NCBI GenBank assembly: GCA_019752335.1
Contig: JAIEMJ010000009.1
Location: forward strand, 98,828 to 162,827
DNA from: Bryobacteraceae bacterium
GTDB lineage: Bacteria; Acidobacteriota; Terriglobia; Bryobacterales; Bryobacteraceae
DNA length: 64,000 bases
Reading direction: 5' to 3'
Shown: positions 1 to 10,923 of the stretch, piece after piece
How positions within the stretch are numbered: position 1 is the first letter of the stretch
How the letters are laid out: each line of letters begins with the position of its first letter
Notes under the pieces: model-generated
The model's database searches: none
The model's input: the letters and a program-made list of their open reading frames with translations, nothing else
Told to the model about the DNA's origin: nothing
Position numbers and translations under genes: made by a program

Positions 1-272
1 AACTCACCGTGCCCGGCCACCGGCTTCCAGGGCGGCATAATGCCGGCGCTGACGACGCGCTTGATGTCCTCCGCCCAGGTAACGGCGTCGTCGTAGGTGC
101 TGAGGGCGAACGGCGCAATGTCGTTTGGGCGATGGCATTGCTGACACTTCTCCTGAACGATCCGCGACACTTCCCTGGCGTAGGTGACCTGGCCAGCCAG
201 CGGCAAGGCGGCAAAAAAGCTGAAGAGACAAAGATTTCGAAGCGTCAATTTTAGGCGCACCTCTCGTCTCAT
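1..272 (-). CDS. c-type cytochrome-like secreted protein, N-terminal part (runs off the window)
   Basis: Reading leftward from an ATG at 272, an open frame of 90 codons continues past the window edge. It starts with a signal-peptide-like stretch (residues 8-27) and has one haem-binding CxxCH motif, CQQCH, at residues 43-47, followed by RPNDIAPF and an MPPWKP motif. This pattern is known from Planctomycete-type cytochrome c domains at the N-terminus of acidobacterial secreted redox proteins, some fused to copper-monooxygenase or redoxin domains. The C-terminal part that would decide the function is missing. Its role in periplasmic electron transfer is inferred from the haem motif and signal. 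Confidence 0.75.
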   Translation of the reverse strand, partial: MRREVRLKLTLRNLCLFSFFAALPLAGQVTYAREVSRIVQEKCQQCHRPNDIAPFALSTYDDAVTWAEDIKRVVSAGIMPPWKPVAGHGE

Positions 273-298
273 TCTAAACCCTATCTGGACACTGCGGA

Positions 299-324
299 GG
301 GCTGACGGGGTCACCCGTCAGCCC
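299..324 (-). terminator. stem-loop after the PEGA-like gene
   Basis: A perfect 11-bp inverted repeat (299-309 with 314-324, 4-base loop) lies 15 bases past the stop of the leftward gene at 340-750. There is no clear T run, so an intrinsic terminator is plausible but not certain. Confidence 0.5.
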
Positions 325-339
325 CGGATACCCAGAGGC

Positions 340-750
340 CTAGGAGTTGCTGGGCGTTAGTGCTTCCTGCCGAACATGGGCGGTCTTTCCCGCCACCACG
401 TAGATACGTTCGTGAAGGCGATCCCCGTGACTGCGCAGTTCGACGTCATGTTGGCCTTCCCGCAGCCAAGAAGAGTTCAGGCCGCGCACCGTTCCGGCGA
501 AGGCACCGTCCAGATAAACCTGGGCGTCCTTGTCGGTGTTGTCGAACTTGAGCTGTCCTTCGTGCCGGTGCGTGGGCGGCACATAGACGCTTCCGTAGTA
601 GGGGCCGGGCGCCCATCCGGGGCCATATCCCCAGGCACTGTAGGCTGGCCGAACGAAGACCCCGGTCCGGAAGACGACCGCGGCGGGAGAGGGTACCGCC
701 GCCACGGTCAGTGCGCCTGCCATCAGCAGGTTGGTTATTAAGCGTTTCAT
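340..750 (-). CDS. secreted PEGA-like domain protein
   Basis: A 136-residue protein with a signal peptide (residues 1-24, ending near PSPAA), a Gly/Pro/Tyr-rich segment (about 33-60), and a C-terminal beta-rich part from residue 65. That part holds a VYLDGAFAGTV turn typical of PEGA domains, which are surface or periplasmic beta-sandwich modules of unknown ligand. An AAGGAG ribosome site sits just upstream of the ATG. It appears monocistronic, with a stem-loop behind it. The PEGA assignment rests on the xVYLDGxxxG pattern and the following basic/hydrophobic strands. No enzymatic motif is visible. Confidence 0.7.
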   Translation of the reverse strand: MKRLITNLLMAGALTVAAVPSPAAVVFRTGVFVRPAYSAWGYGPGWAPGPYYGSVYVPPTHRHEGQLKFDNTDKDAQVYLDGAFAGTVRGLNSSWLREGQHDVELRSHGDRLHERIYVVAGKTAHVRQEALTPSNS

Positions 751-868
751 GGTTTCACTCCTTTTGAGCCGGTTGATTGCCGCTCACGGGAAAAGACGGT
801 TGCCCGTCCCAATTGGTGTCTCGCCTCGGCGGGGGAGTGGTAAGGACCGCGACAGGGGAGCCATACTG

Positions 869-2086
869 CTAGCTCCGCTGGGGCTGTCCACTTCCAGCCG
901 TCCGGCCGACGTTCGGCAGAAAGTAGGCCAGCAACCCGAGCGTGGGCAGATAGGCGCAGAGGCGGTAGACGTTCTCGATGCTGGTGCGGTCCGCCAGACC
1001 GCCGAGCAACGCGGCGCCGATGCCGCCCAGCCCGAAGGCGAAGCCAAAGAAGAGGCCGGAGATCAGCCCGACCCGTCCCGGCAGCAACTCCTGCGCATAC
1101 ACCAGAATCGCCGAGAACGCCGAAGCCAGAATCAGCCCGATCGGGACCACCAGCAGCCCGGTCCAGAAGAGATTCGCGTGCGGGAGGGCCAAAGTGAAAG
1201 GCAGCACGCCGAGGATCGATCCCCAGATCACATACTTGCGGCCGATACGGTCACCCACGGGTCCGCCGATGAAGGTGCCCGCGGCCACCGCGCCCAGGAA
1301 GACGAACAAATGGATCTGCGCGCTCTGGACCGAGACGCCGAACTTGTGAATCAGGTAGAAAGTGAAATAGCTCCCCAGGCTGGCCATGTAGAAATACTTC
1401 GAGAAGATCAGCACGATCAGAATTGCCAATGCTCCCGCGATCCCGCCGCGCGAGAGCACCGGCACGTTCAGCAGACGCACCTTGGCTTGGGCCCTCGCCG
1501 TCAGATGATCGCGGTACCAACGGCCGATCCACGTAAGAATCCCGATGCCCAGCAGGGACACGCCGGAGAACCAGGCGATGCTGCCCCGGCCCCGCGGCAC
1601 CACAATGAACGCGGCTAGCAAAGGCCCCAGCGACGACCCGAAGTTGCCACCCACCTGAAACAAGGACTGCGCCATGCCGTGCTGCCCTCCGGAAGCCAGG
1701 CGCGCCACCCGCGAGGACTCCGGATGAAAGATCGCCGAACCGAGGCCCACCAAGCCCGAGGCCAGCAACAGCAGCGGATAGCTGCCGGCGGAGGAGAGCA
1801 GTAGGAGCCCAGCAAGCGTGAAGGTCATGCCCACGGGGAGCGAGAACGGCAGCGGCCGGCGATCCGTATAGTGGCCGACTACCGGCTGGAGCAGGGAAGC
1901 GGTGAGTTGATAGGTCAACGAGATCAGCCCGAGCTGAGTGAAGTCGAGGTGGAAGGAGGCCTTCAGAATGGGATAGATGGCGGGAATCAGCGATTGGACG
2001 ACGTCGTTCAACAGGTGGCAGAAGCTGATCGCGCCTAAAACGGAGAAGACGGCTCGCTCCGGCGGATGGATCGAAGTGGCGGGCAT
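869..2086 (-). CDS. MFS transporter of the Fsr (fosmidomycin resistance) type
   Basis: A 405-residue integral membrane protein with about 12 hydrophobic segments. The N-terminal motif CHLLNDVVQSLIPAIYP and the loop GHYTDRRPLPFS after helix 2 are characteristic of the Fsr branch of the major facilitator superfamily. This branch includes fosmidomycin-resistance exporters and related proteins. A second MFS loop signature (GGPVGDRIGRKYV) lies between helices 8 and 9. Length matches the family. It is divergent from the small membrane-protein pair at 2136, sharing a 49-bp intergenic region. The substrate cannot be told from sequence; drug or small-molecule efflux is inferred. Confidence 0.85.
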   Translation of the reverse strand: MPATSIHPPERAVFSVLGAISFCHLLNDVVQSLIPAIYPILKASFHLDFTQLGLISLTYQLTASLLQPVVGHYTDRRPLPFSLPVGMTFTLAGLLLLSSAGSYPLLLLASGLVGLGSAIFHPESSRVARLASGGQHGMAQSLFQVGGNFGSSLGPLLAAFIVVPRGRGSIAWFSGVSLLGIGILTWIGRWYRDHLTARAQAKVRLLNVPVLSRGGIAGALAILIVLIFSKYFYMASLGSYFTFYLIHKFGVSVQSAQIHLFVFLGAVAAGTFIGGPVGDRIGRKYVIWGSILGVLPFTLALPHANLFWTGLLVVPIGLILASAFSAILVYAQELLPGRVGLISGLFFGFAFGLGGIGAALLGGLADRTSIENVYRLCAYLPTLGLLAYFLPNVGRTAGSGQPQRS

Positions 2087-2135
2087 GCGTCCTTCCAGTG
2101 TAGGCTTTCGCCGACTGCGTTACCATGAAAGGGTT

Positions 2136-2567
2136 ATGGCGAACACCGCAGTTTCCGCACCGCCCGTGGCCCCCAGCGCGCCCTTTCAGAAGGTCGCGAC
2201 GGCCGTGGTCCTGGCTTGGCTGGTTCCCGGCGCGGGACATTTTTTCCTGAAGCGCAACATCCGGGGCGCGATCCTTTCGGGCAGCGTCGTGGTCCTCTTC
2301 GCCTTTGGCTTGTTGATGCGTGGCGCGATGTTCGAGTGGCTCTGGAGTTCGACGGACATGCTCACCACGCTGATTTATTGCGGCGGCTACATTGCCAACA
2401 ACGCCGCGGGAATTCCTTACTACCTGGCGACATGGATGGGCTACAGCCAGCCCGATGTCGCAGGCCATGTGCATGACTACGGGACGAAGTTCCTGGCCGG
2501 CGCCGGACTGCTGAATGTCCTGGCGATGGTGGACGCCTACGAAATCGCCGCAGGGGAAAAGGACTAG
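2136..2567 (+). CDS. small polytopic membrane protein (DUF6677-like)
   Basis: A 143-residue protein with three or four hydrophobic segments. Near the first helix it has a VLAWLVPGAGHFFLKR motif, resembling the GxGxFY turn of TM2-domain proteins. The frame is open further upstream, but the ATG at 2136 fits best because it keeps the gene clear of the divergent MFS gene. The gene ends one base before the next small membrane protein, so the two are likely co-transcribed. Function is unknown. The DUF6677 label is from memory of similar acidobacterial proteins and is not certain. Confidence 0.7.
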   Translation: MANTAVSAPPVAPSAPFQKVATAVVLAWLVPGAGHFFLKRNIRGAILSGSVVVLFAFGLLMRGAMFEWLWSSTDMLTTLIYCGGYIANNAAGIPYYLATWMGYSQPDVAGHVHDYGTKFLAGAGLLNVLAMVDAYEIAAGEKD

Positions 2568-2568
2568 C

Positions 2569-2751
2569 ATGAATCTCTCGCTTTCGCACTTCGAAGCCTC
2601 GTTATTGTTCGCCCTGGCCACGAGCCTGGTGTTCGGTGTGGTGACCAAGAAGACCGACAAGGAGCGCATTCGCTACGGTCTGCAAACCTTTGGCTACTTC
2701 ATGTTGGCCCTGTTCGGACTCGCTTGGGTCATGAAGCTTGGCCACGGCTAG
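2569..2751 (+). CDS. 60-residue membrane protein
   Basis: This short protein starts one base after the stop of the preceding gene. It has two hydrophobic helices (about residues 8-24 and 38-57) separated by a charged loop containing KKTDKERIRYG. Tight coupling with the upstream membrane protein suggests they act together. No family is recognised. The ATG is chosen over an upstream in-frame ATG inside the previous gene because translation would otherwise overlap by 53 bases. Confidence 0.65.
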   Translation: MNLSLSHFEASLLFALATSLVFGVVTKKTDKERIRYGLQTFGYFMLALFGLAWVMKLGHG

Positions 2752-2765
2752 GCGTCGACCGGCGA

Positions 2766-2946
2766 CGAAACCAACCGGGGACTCGTTGATTCTATTCACT
2801 TTCTCGTTTCGCCGAGCGGGCGGCACCTTACTAGACTAGTGGGCTGCTGAAAACGCTGGACCGGCCCAGGCCGCTTGGTTCTGATTGTGTGCTCTTTCGG
2901 CTAAATGGCGAAACCAACCGGGGAGTTGTTGATTCTATTGACGTTT
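2766..2946. repeat. degenerate direct repeat with IS-end-like sequence between copies
   Basis: Two about 38-base copies (2766-2803 and 2909-2946) share CGAAACCAACCGGGGA and GTTGATTCTATT. Between them is GGGCTGCTGAAAA (about 2841-2853), a sequence often seen at ends of insertion elements. No transposase remnant is present. The rest of the 2752-3116 gap shows no gene. Confidence 0.45.
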
Positions 2947-3116
2947 CCCCACAGCTGAGGCCGGCCTGGCTGGCGGCGGTTGAGAGCGATACCCTATTTT
3001 GGCACGCAGGAACGCGGAATCGACGGCCCGGCGGATGGAAAATATAGGCTAAGTTGCTTTATTTCCGCGCTTTGCAGGGTCGATGAAATTGCTGTCACCG
3101 CGGCCAGCCACGGGCT

Positions 3117-4472
<1,356 letters not shown>

Positions 4473-4501
4473 CTATGTTACCCTGAGGGTTCCGGGCGCG
4501 G

Positions 4502-4999
4502 ATGTCGAAAATCGGCGCGCGGAAAGATCCCCGTATGGTTTTTTCCGAACTTTACTTACAGCTTGGCGAGAGCCAACTCATCCCCTTGCTCCGCACGATC
4601 TCGCTCGGCAAGCTGAAGACCTTTCAGATGTTTGACCGCTTGAAGACGCGGCTGCACCTGACGAAACTGAACAACGAGTCGCTCAAGAAGATTGCGCCGA
4701 AGGTGTGGCAGCGGCTGGGCAATCAGGAAGAGGCGCTGGGCCAGGACTTGGCGCAGTCGATTCTGGTGTCGAATTTGGACATGATCAAGGCGGTGCTCGA
4801 CTTCCTGGGTGTGCCGCACGAAGATGGCTTCTTCGCCAAGGATCTCGACGCGAAGCAGTACCTGACGGGCGACTGGCAGCAGAAGGTCTACGCGGAGTTT
4901 CGCGGCAAGTACCCCGACGCGTTACTTGCCTTCTATGTGAATCATCTGGCCTTTGAGCTGTTGGAGCCGGCGGTATTCGTACCGATGCCGCCCGCCTAA
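4502..4999 (+). CDS. conserved hypothetical protein upstream of pheST
   Basis: A 165-residue soluble, mainly helical protein with no signal peptide or membrane segment. I do not recognise a family. It reads as a real gene because its codon use resembles its neighbours, it fills the gap exactly, and it ends three bases before pheS. This suggests co-transcription with the phenylalanyl-tRNA synthetase genes. A second in-frame ATG at 4535 is also a possible start. The middle (about residues 40-110) is rich in Lys and Leu and may form a helical bundle. Confidence 0.75.
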   Translation: MSKIGARKDPRMVFSELYLQLGESQLIPLLRTISLGKLKTFQMFDRLKTRLHLTKLNNESLKKIAPKVWQRLGNQEEALGQDLAQSILVSNLDMIKAVLDFLGVPHEDGFFAKDLDAKQYLTGDWQQKVYAEFRGKYPDALLAFYVNHLAFELLEPAVFVPMPPA

Positions 5000-5002
5000 G
5001 CC

Positions 5003-6016
5003 ATGAATCTGGCTGACCTTACCCAGGCGACGCTCGCGCGCGTCGCCGCCGCTAAGACGCTGGAAGCCCTGGAGGCCGTGCGCGTCGACGTCCTGGGCCG
5101 GAGAGGGACGCTGGCCGGCTTGAGCAAGGACTTCGGCAAGCTGACGCCCGAGGAACGGGCCGCTCTCGGCAAGGATCTGAACGCCGCGAAGCAGACACTC
5201 GAAACGGCTTGCGACGAACGCAAGGCGGGCTTTGAAGCGGCGGCGCTCGCCGTGAAGCTCGACGCCGAATGGCTCGATCTCACCATTCCCCCCAGCGGCC
5301 AACGTCCAGGAAGCCTGCATCCGCTCACGCAGATTCAGCGCGAGATTGAGCAGTTGTTCACGTCGCTCGGTTTTGCCGTGCTGGACGGGCCCGAGGTCGA
5401 GAGCGAGTTCAACAACTTCGACGCGCTGAACATTCCGGCCGACCATCCGGCGCGCGACATGCAGGACACCTTCTGGCTCGAGGGTGGCTTCTGCCTGCGC
5501 ACGCACACCTCGCCCGTGCAGGTGCGCGGCATGAAACTCTTGAAGCCGCCATTCCGGATGATCGCGCCCGGCCGCGTCTTCCGCAACGAAGAGGTGGACG
5601 CGAGCCACGAGCATACCTTCTATCAACTCGAAGGCATGATGGTGGACAAGGACGTCTCCGTGGCGAACCTGATCTACTTCATGAAGACGCTGCTTTCGGG
5701 CATCTTCGGCCGCGAAGTGACGGTGCGTCTGCGCCCGGGCTACTTCCCGTTCGTCGAGCCTGGCTTCGAGCTCGATATCCAATGCCTGCTCTGCGGCGGC
5801 GCCGGGTGCGCGGTGTGCAAGCAAAGCGGCTGGGTGGAGCTACTGCCCTGCGGACTGGTGCATCCGAACGTGCTGCGGCTGGGCGGGATCGATCCGGAGC
5901 AGTGGAACGGCTTCGCCTTCGGCCTGGGTATGACGCGCTTAGTGATGATGCGCTACGGCATTGAGGACATCCGCCAATTGCAGGGGGGCGATCTGCGCTT
6001 TTTGAAGCAGTTCTAA
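5003..6016 (+). CDS. pheS: phenylalanyl-tRNA synthetase alpha subunit
   Basis: A 337-residue class II aminoacyl-tRNA synthetase subunit that charges tRNA-Phe as part of an alpha2-beta2 complex with PheT. The N-terminal coiled-coil arm covers about residues 1-90, and the catalytic core begins at GSLHPLTQ (about 95). Motif 2 is visible as [20 protein letters not shown] (about 190-210) and motif 3 as [18 protein letters not shown] near the C-terminus. The C-terminal part contains a Cys-rich stretch ([12 protein letters not shown]), an insertion found in several phyla. It is followed three bases later by pheT. Confidence 0.97.
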   Translation: MNLADLTQATLARVAAAKTLEALEAVRVDVLGRRGTLAGLSKDFGKLTPEERAALGKDLNAAKQTLETACDERKAGFEAAALAVKLDAEWLDLTIPPSGQRPGSLHPLTQIQREIEQLFTSLGFAVLDGPEVESEFNNFDALNIPADHPARDMQDTFWLEGGFCLRTHTSPVQVRGMKLLKPPFRMIAPGRVFRNEEVDASHEHTFYQLEGMMVDKDVSVANLIYFMKTLLSGIFGREVTVRLRPGYFPFVEPGFELDIQCLLCGGAGCAVCKQSGWVELLPCGLVHPNVLRLGGIDPEQWNGFAFGLGMTRLVMMRYGIEDIRQLQGGDLRFLKQF

Positions 6017-6019
6017 GCC

Positions 6020-8301
6020 ATGAGATTCTCCTACAACTGGATTCAAGAGTTAGTGCCGTCGCTGAAGGCGACACCCGAAGAGACCATGCGGCAGATCACC
6101 CTGCGCACGGCTGAGGCGGAAGGGCTGGAGCCCGTGGGCCAGCATTTCTGGAAGGTGGTGTCGGCGAAAGTGGTGGACGTGCAGCCGATCGAAGGCTCGC
6201 ACAATCAGCGCGTCGTCGTGAAGAGTGCGCAGTACGGCACGCGCACCGTCGTTTGCGGCGCGCCCAATGTGCGTCCCGGCATGGTGGCCGTCTATTGTCC
6301 AACGGGCGTCGAGATTGACGGCAAGCGGCTCACCAAGGCGACCATCTCCGGCGTCGAAAGCGACGGGATGTTGGCCAGCGGCAAGGAACTGGGCATCAAC
6401 CGCGACCACGAGGGGATCGTGGAAGTGGGCGGCGGCATCGGCTGCACGCCGGACTTCATCATCGAGATCGACAACAAGAGCCTCACCCACCGGCCGGACC
6501 TGTGGGGCCACTATGGCATGGCGAGGGAAGTGTCGGCGATCTTCGGGCTCGACTTGAAGGACCCCGTGAAGCTGCGCCCGTTCCCCGAGGAATTGGCCTG
6601 CATCGACGTCGCCATTCGCGACTTCACCCTGTGCCCGCGCTACAGCGCGCTGATCTTTGAGAATGTGCGCGTGGGCCCGTCGCCGTTGTGGTTTCAGTAT
6701 CGCCTCGAAAGCCTGGGGCTGAACCCGATTAACAACATCGTCGATGTGACGAACTACATCATGGCGGAACTGGCGCAGCCGATGCACGCCTTCGACGCCG
6801 ACAAGCTGCAAGGCGGCATCCGCGTGCGCAACGCGCACGAGAGCGAGCAGATCGCCGCGTTGAACGGCGAGATCTATTCGCTTGATTCGGCGACGCTGGT
6901 GATCACGGACGATACTGGCCCCATCGCCATCGCCGGTGTGATTGGCGGCGCCGACAGCGCCATCAGTGCCGGCACGACGCGCATCGTGCTCGAAAGCGCG
7001 AACTTCCAGGCGGCCAGCGTACGCAAGACGTCGACGCGGCTGAAGCTGCGGACGGATGCTTCGATGCGCTTTGAGAAAAGCCAGGATCCGGCCAATACGG
7101 TTCGCGCGCTGGCCCGCGCGGTGGCCCTGCTGCAACAGGTTTGTCCGGGGATTCGCGTGAAGGGCGGGCTCTCGGACGTCCACGCCGAGTTGCGCCATCC
7201 GGCGCCGATCCGCCTGCCGCTCGACTGGCTGGGGCGCAAGCTGGGCAACGCGATCAGCGCCGCCACGGCGACGAAGATCCTCACCCGTCTGCAGTTCGGC
7301 GTGAGCGAGATCGACGAAAACGAACTCGAAGTCCGTGTGCCGAGTTGGCGCGCGACCAAGGACATCTCGCTCAAGGAGATCTGGTGGAAGAGATCGGCCG
7401 CATGATCGGCTACGACAACTTCACGCCCGTGGCGCCGCTGGTGGCCGCCGCGCCGCCGCCGGGCAACGCGAGCCGCGCGTTTCAGCACACGCTGCGTACG
7501 GTGTGTTCGCAGCAGGGCTACACCGAGGTCTACAACTATTCGTTTGTGAATGCGGAGCAGGCGGCGAAGTTTGGCCTGTCGCCGGAGTCCCACGTGCGGG
7601 TGCTGAATCCGATTGCGTCGGACCAGGGCTTGTTGCGGCGCAGTCTGCTGCCGGGCATTCATCGCAACATTGTCGAGAATGCGAAGCACACGGCGGCCTT
7701 CCGCCTCTTCGAGATCGGCTACGAGATTCATCCGGTGAAGGGCCACGCGCCCTTGGAGATTCCGCAGTTAGTGGCGGCGGTCTATTCGAAGAGCGATGGC
7801 GAAGGCAATTTGCAGGAGCTCAAACGCCTGCTGGCTTGTCTGAATTCCGCGCTCACCGTTCGTCCCACGACGGCCTTGCCCTACGAGCATCCAGGACGCG
7901 CCGCCGAAGTCATGCTCGGTGAGACCTCCGTCGGACGGCTGTTCGAACTGCACCCATCCCTGGTGAAGGGCCGCGCCGCGATCGCCGACCTGAACCTGGA
8001 CCTGCTGAAGCTGGAGCAGAAGCAGTACCGGCCGGTGCGCAAGTATCCGTCTTCGGACTTTGACCTTTCGGTGGTCGCCGGGCCGCGCGTGCTGGTGGCG
8101 AGCGTCGCGGCGCTATTGACGGGGCCACTCGTCGAGCGTACGGAGTTCCTGATGCTGCATCCGCTAGGCGACGGGCGCAACTCACTCAGCTACCGCATTA
8201 CCCTGGCCGCGCCGGACCGCACGCTCTCCACCGGCGAGATCGCCGAGGCGCGCGAAGGGCTGATCGCCCGTTTGCGCGAAGCGGGGCTAGAGCTGCGTTA
8301 G
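6020..8301 (+). CDS. pheT: phenylalanyl-tRNA synthetase beta subunit, interrupted by a one-base frameshift
   Basis: Together the two reading frames give a protein of about 760 residues, the usual PheT length. The N-terminal part (6020 to about 7378) holds the tRNA-binding EMAP-like domain (about residues 40-150), the B3/B4 editing domain (about 210-380) and B5. The C-terminal part (7379-8301) continues with EEIGRMIGYDNF, the core and a ferredoxin-fold anticodon-binding domain. The join is at 7376-7380, where AAGGAGATCTGG lacks one G. Adding it restores an unbroken KEDLVEEIGRMIGY. As read, the first frame stops at 7405. Since the enzyme is essential, a sequencing or assembly deletion is the simplest explanation. 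A real mutation with a second copy elsewhere, or ribosomal frameshifting, is possible. Confidence 0.93.
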
Positions 8302-8311
8302 TCTAAGTGTC

Positions 8312-8932
8312 ATGTGGCGTTTCATCGCTCTCGGGATTGGCTTTGTTTCGTTTTCCGCGGCCCAGGACCTCTACCCCAAGCATTACTTGAATTTCGGACC
8401 GGGCATCGGCCTGCCGCGCGGCGAGATCAACGCCTACTTTAAGACGAAGCCCGCCTTGACCGCCAACTACGGCTATCGCTTCCAGCGCTACTTTCAGGCC
8501 GACGCCGGCTACGACGTCGTCTTCGGCGCGGCAGATGTCCGCGACTTCCTCACGACCCAACTCGGCAGCCTGCGCATTCGCGACTATCAGCATTTCGTCA
8601 CCTTCGGCGGGCGCGGCGTGGTGCCGCTGGCCAAGGGCCGCGTGCTGTTTTCGGCGGGCGGCGGGGGCGTCTTTATGCGCTACCAAGAGAGCGTCCAGCA
8701 GCCGAGTAACTTTATTCGCTTCGCCTGCCCGCAGTGTACGGCGCGGACGGGCTGGGGCAATTATGCTTTGGCGAGCCTGCGCTTTTCGACGCGCTGGCAG
8801 CGGGTCTGGTTCGGCGTGACGACGAAGGTGATTCGCGGACGGACGGAGGGCGATCCGTTTGGCGGTTTGCCGACGTCGCGGACGAAGGACAACTGGGTGA
8901 ACACCTTTGCCGAGGTCGGTTTCGCTTTTTAG
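8312..8932 (+). CDS. outer-membrane beta-barrel-like protein
   Basis: A 206-residue protein with a signal peptide ending near FSAAQ. Alternating hydrophobic and polar strands follow, with a terminal aromatic residue (VGFAF), the usual pattern of small outer-membrane beta-barrels. A Gly-rich strand (SAGGGGVFMRY, about 113-123) and two cysteines (CPQC) occur mid-protein. It begins 10 bases after pheT, but its role is unrelated and read-through is incidental. The exact family is not recognised. Porin-like or OmpA-barrel-like function is inferred only from the strand pattern. Confidence 0.7.
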   Translation: MWRFIALGIGFVSFSAAQDLYPKHYLNFGPGIGLPRGEINAYFKTKPALTANYGYRFQRYFQADAGYDVVFGAADVRDFLTTQLGSLRIRDYQHFVTFGGRGVVPLAKGRVLFSAGGGGVFMRYQESVQQPSNFIRFACPQCTARTGWGNYALASLRFSTRWQRVWFGVTTKVIRGRTEGDPFGGLPTSRTKDNWVNTFAEVGFAF

Positions 8933-8977
8933 CAAATCTTAATAGTAAATTTTCGCGACCTGTAGTACCAAAGCGTG

Positions 8978-9005
8978 TTGTATTTCCAGTACGCGCTGCT
9001 ATACT
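8978..9005 (+). promoter_or_regulatory. sigma-70-type promoter for the DUF1549 gene
   Basis: TTGTAT (8978-8983), a 16-base spacer and TATACT (9000-9005) lie 24 bases before the ATG at 9030. A ribosome site AAGGGGA lies in between. The match is good for a housekeeping promoter. Confidence 0.55.
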
Positions 9006-9029
9006 CTGCGCATAAGGGGAATTCATAGC

Positions 9030-10901
9030 ATGATCCGGGGATTGTTGCTGGCTGTACCTCTCTCGGTCTCATTGGGCTTGGCCCAAGACCTTCCCGCGCC
9101 TGATTCCACTATGGATCCCGGCGTAAACTGTTCCTTCCGCGTCAACCCAGACGAGTTTGTCGACGCCGCGGCCAAAGCGCGCGCGATGAACTATGAGCGG
9201 GTGATGAAGTTCTCGCGCGCCGCCCGGAGTGACTCGCCGGGAGCGACGCTGGCGCCCGCCGAAGTGCCCGTGCGGAACTTCGTGGACGAAGAGATCTTCG
9301 CCGCGTTGCGCAAGTCCGGCGTGCGGTCCGCGCGGCTGAGCAATGACTACGAGTTCGTCCGCCGCATTTACCTGGACCTCACCGGCCGCATTCCCACGCC
9401 CACGCAAATTCGCGAGTTTGTGGCCAGCCAAGAGCCCGGCAAACGAGCCGAACTGATTGACCGTCTGCTCTATTCGCCCGAATTCGCTGACCGCTGGGTG
9501 CTCTGGTTCGGCGACCTGGTGGGCAACGTCAGCACGAATACGTTCTTCTCGCTGCGCGCCGAGGGGCGCAACGCTTACTACAACTGGATGCTGGACTCCT
9601 TCGCGAAGACGATGTCGGTGAAGGATCTGGCCTGGAATTCGGTGGTGGGCAAGGGCAACAACTTCGACGTGGGCCCGGCGAATTACCTGCTGCGGAGCTC
9701 GACGCCCGGTGGTCCGATTCAGGATACCTTTGACACGGCCGCCTACCGCGCGGCGCGCGACTTCCTGGGCATGGGGCACTACGACTGCGTGTTGTGCCAT
9801 AACGGCCGCGGGCATCTCGACAGCTTGTCGTTATGGGGCCGCAACGCGACGCGCGCCGAAGCACAGCGCATGGCTGCGTTCTTTTCGCGCCAGCGGAACG
9901 TCGCCGTCACCAACGACCGGGATGATCCGCGCATCAACAGCCGCATGGTGACCGACGTCGCCACCGGCCAGTATGACCTCAATACCAACTACGGGAATCG
10001 TCCCTTCCGCGTCCCGGCCGGCACCACGCGCAGCCTGACGCCGGAGTACCGCACCGGCGAAGCGCCGAAGGGCGCTGATTGGCGGGGCGAATTCGCCGAG
10101 TTCATGATCAATGATCCAATGTTCGCGCGCAACTTCGCGAACCGGATCTGGAAGCAGCTCTTCAACCAGGGGCTCGTCGAGCCGGTGGATCAACTCGATC
10201 CCTACCGCCTCGATCCGGCGAACCCGCCGCCGGCGCCCTGGAGCCTACAGGCGTCGAATCCGATTTTGCTGGAGCGTCTGGCGAATGAGCTGGGCGCCAA
10301 GGACTACAGCTTGCGGGAGTTCATCCGGCTGCTGGTGAATTCATCGGCGTATCAGTTGAGCGCCGAATACGATGACCCCTGGAAGCTGGAGTACCAACCG
10401 CTCTTCGCGCGGCACTATCCGCGGCGCCTGGAAGGGGAAGAGGTCCACGACGCGATTCAACTCGCGACGGGGGTGCTGTCGGCTTATCGCGTCGCTGGCT
10501 TTGCCGACCCCATCAATTGGGCGCTGAAGTTGCCCGATCCGTTGGAGGCCGGCGGCACCACGCTGATGAATACCTTTTACCGCGGCAATCGCGATAACTC
10601 CGCGCGGCAGCAGTCGGGTTCCATCCAGCAGCAATTAGGCCTGATGAACGACACCTTCGTCACCAACCGCATCAAACTGACGGCTTCGCCCGTGCTGCGG
10701 AAGATCGCCACCAACGCCGTCGCCAAGGACTTGGTGGAGGAACTGTACCTGACGTTCCTCTCGCGGCCGCCGACGAGTCGCGAGAGTTTGAAGGCGATTG
10801 ACCTCTTCAGCAAGGCCACCACCACGGCCGCCAAGAACGCCGTCCTGGAGGACTTGGCGTGGGCCATGGTGAACAAGCTCGACTTCATCTTTAGTTACTA
10901 G
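9030..10901 (+). CDS. secreted DUF1549/DUF1553 protein with a haem motif
   Basis: A 623-residue protein with a signal peptide (residues 1-18). The DUF1549 module (about 85-270) contains RRIYLDLTGRIPTPTQ and the FADRWVLWFGDL helix. It is followed by CVLCH, a single c-type haem motif near residue 253. The DUF1553 module lies towards the C-terminus (from about 360, including FARNFANRIWKQLF). In Planctomycetes and Acidobacteria this family is almost always next to a DUF1501 gene, as here. The pair is thought to process sulfated or other polymers or carry electrons in the periplasm, but no biochemical role is established. The gap to the next gene is 22 bases. Confidence 0.85.
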   Translation: MIRGLLLAVPLSVSLGLAQDLPAPDSTMDPGVNCSFRVNPDEFVDAAAKARAMNYERVMKFSRAARSDSPGATLAPAEVPVRNFVDEEIFAALRKSGVRSARLSNDYEFVRRIYLDLTGRIPTPTQIREFVASQEPGKRAELIDRLLYSPEFADRWVLWFGDLVGNVSTNTFFSLRAEGRNAYYNWMLDSFAKTMSVKDLAWNSVVGKGNNFDVGPANYLLRSSTPGGPIQDTFDTAAYRAARDFLGMGHYDCVLCHNGRGHLDSLSLWGRNATRAEAQRMAAFFSRQRNVAVTNDRDDPRINSRMVTDVATGQYDLNTNYGNRPFRVPAGTTRSLTPEYRTGEAPKGADWRGEFAEFMINDPMFARNFANRIWKQLFNQGLVEPVDQLDPYRLDPANPPPAPWSLQASNPILLERLANELGAKDYSLREFIRLLVNSSAYQLSAEYDDPWKLEYQPLFARHYPRRLEGEEVHDAIQLATGVLSAYRVAGFADPINWALKLPDPLEAGGTTLMNTFYRGNRDNSARQQSGSIQQQLGLMNDTFVTNRIKLTASPVLRKIATNAVAKDLVEELYLTFLSRPPTSRESLKAIDLFSKATTTAAKNAVLEDLAWAMVNKLDFIFSY

Positions 10902-10923
10902 GGCGCCCTACCAGGAGAAAACG

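Noticed and set aside
731..1618. Open frame opposite the MFS exporter
   Set aside because: It consists of Gln/Arg/Glu-rich low-complexity sequence, while the exporter shows clear membrane helices on the other strand.
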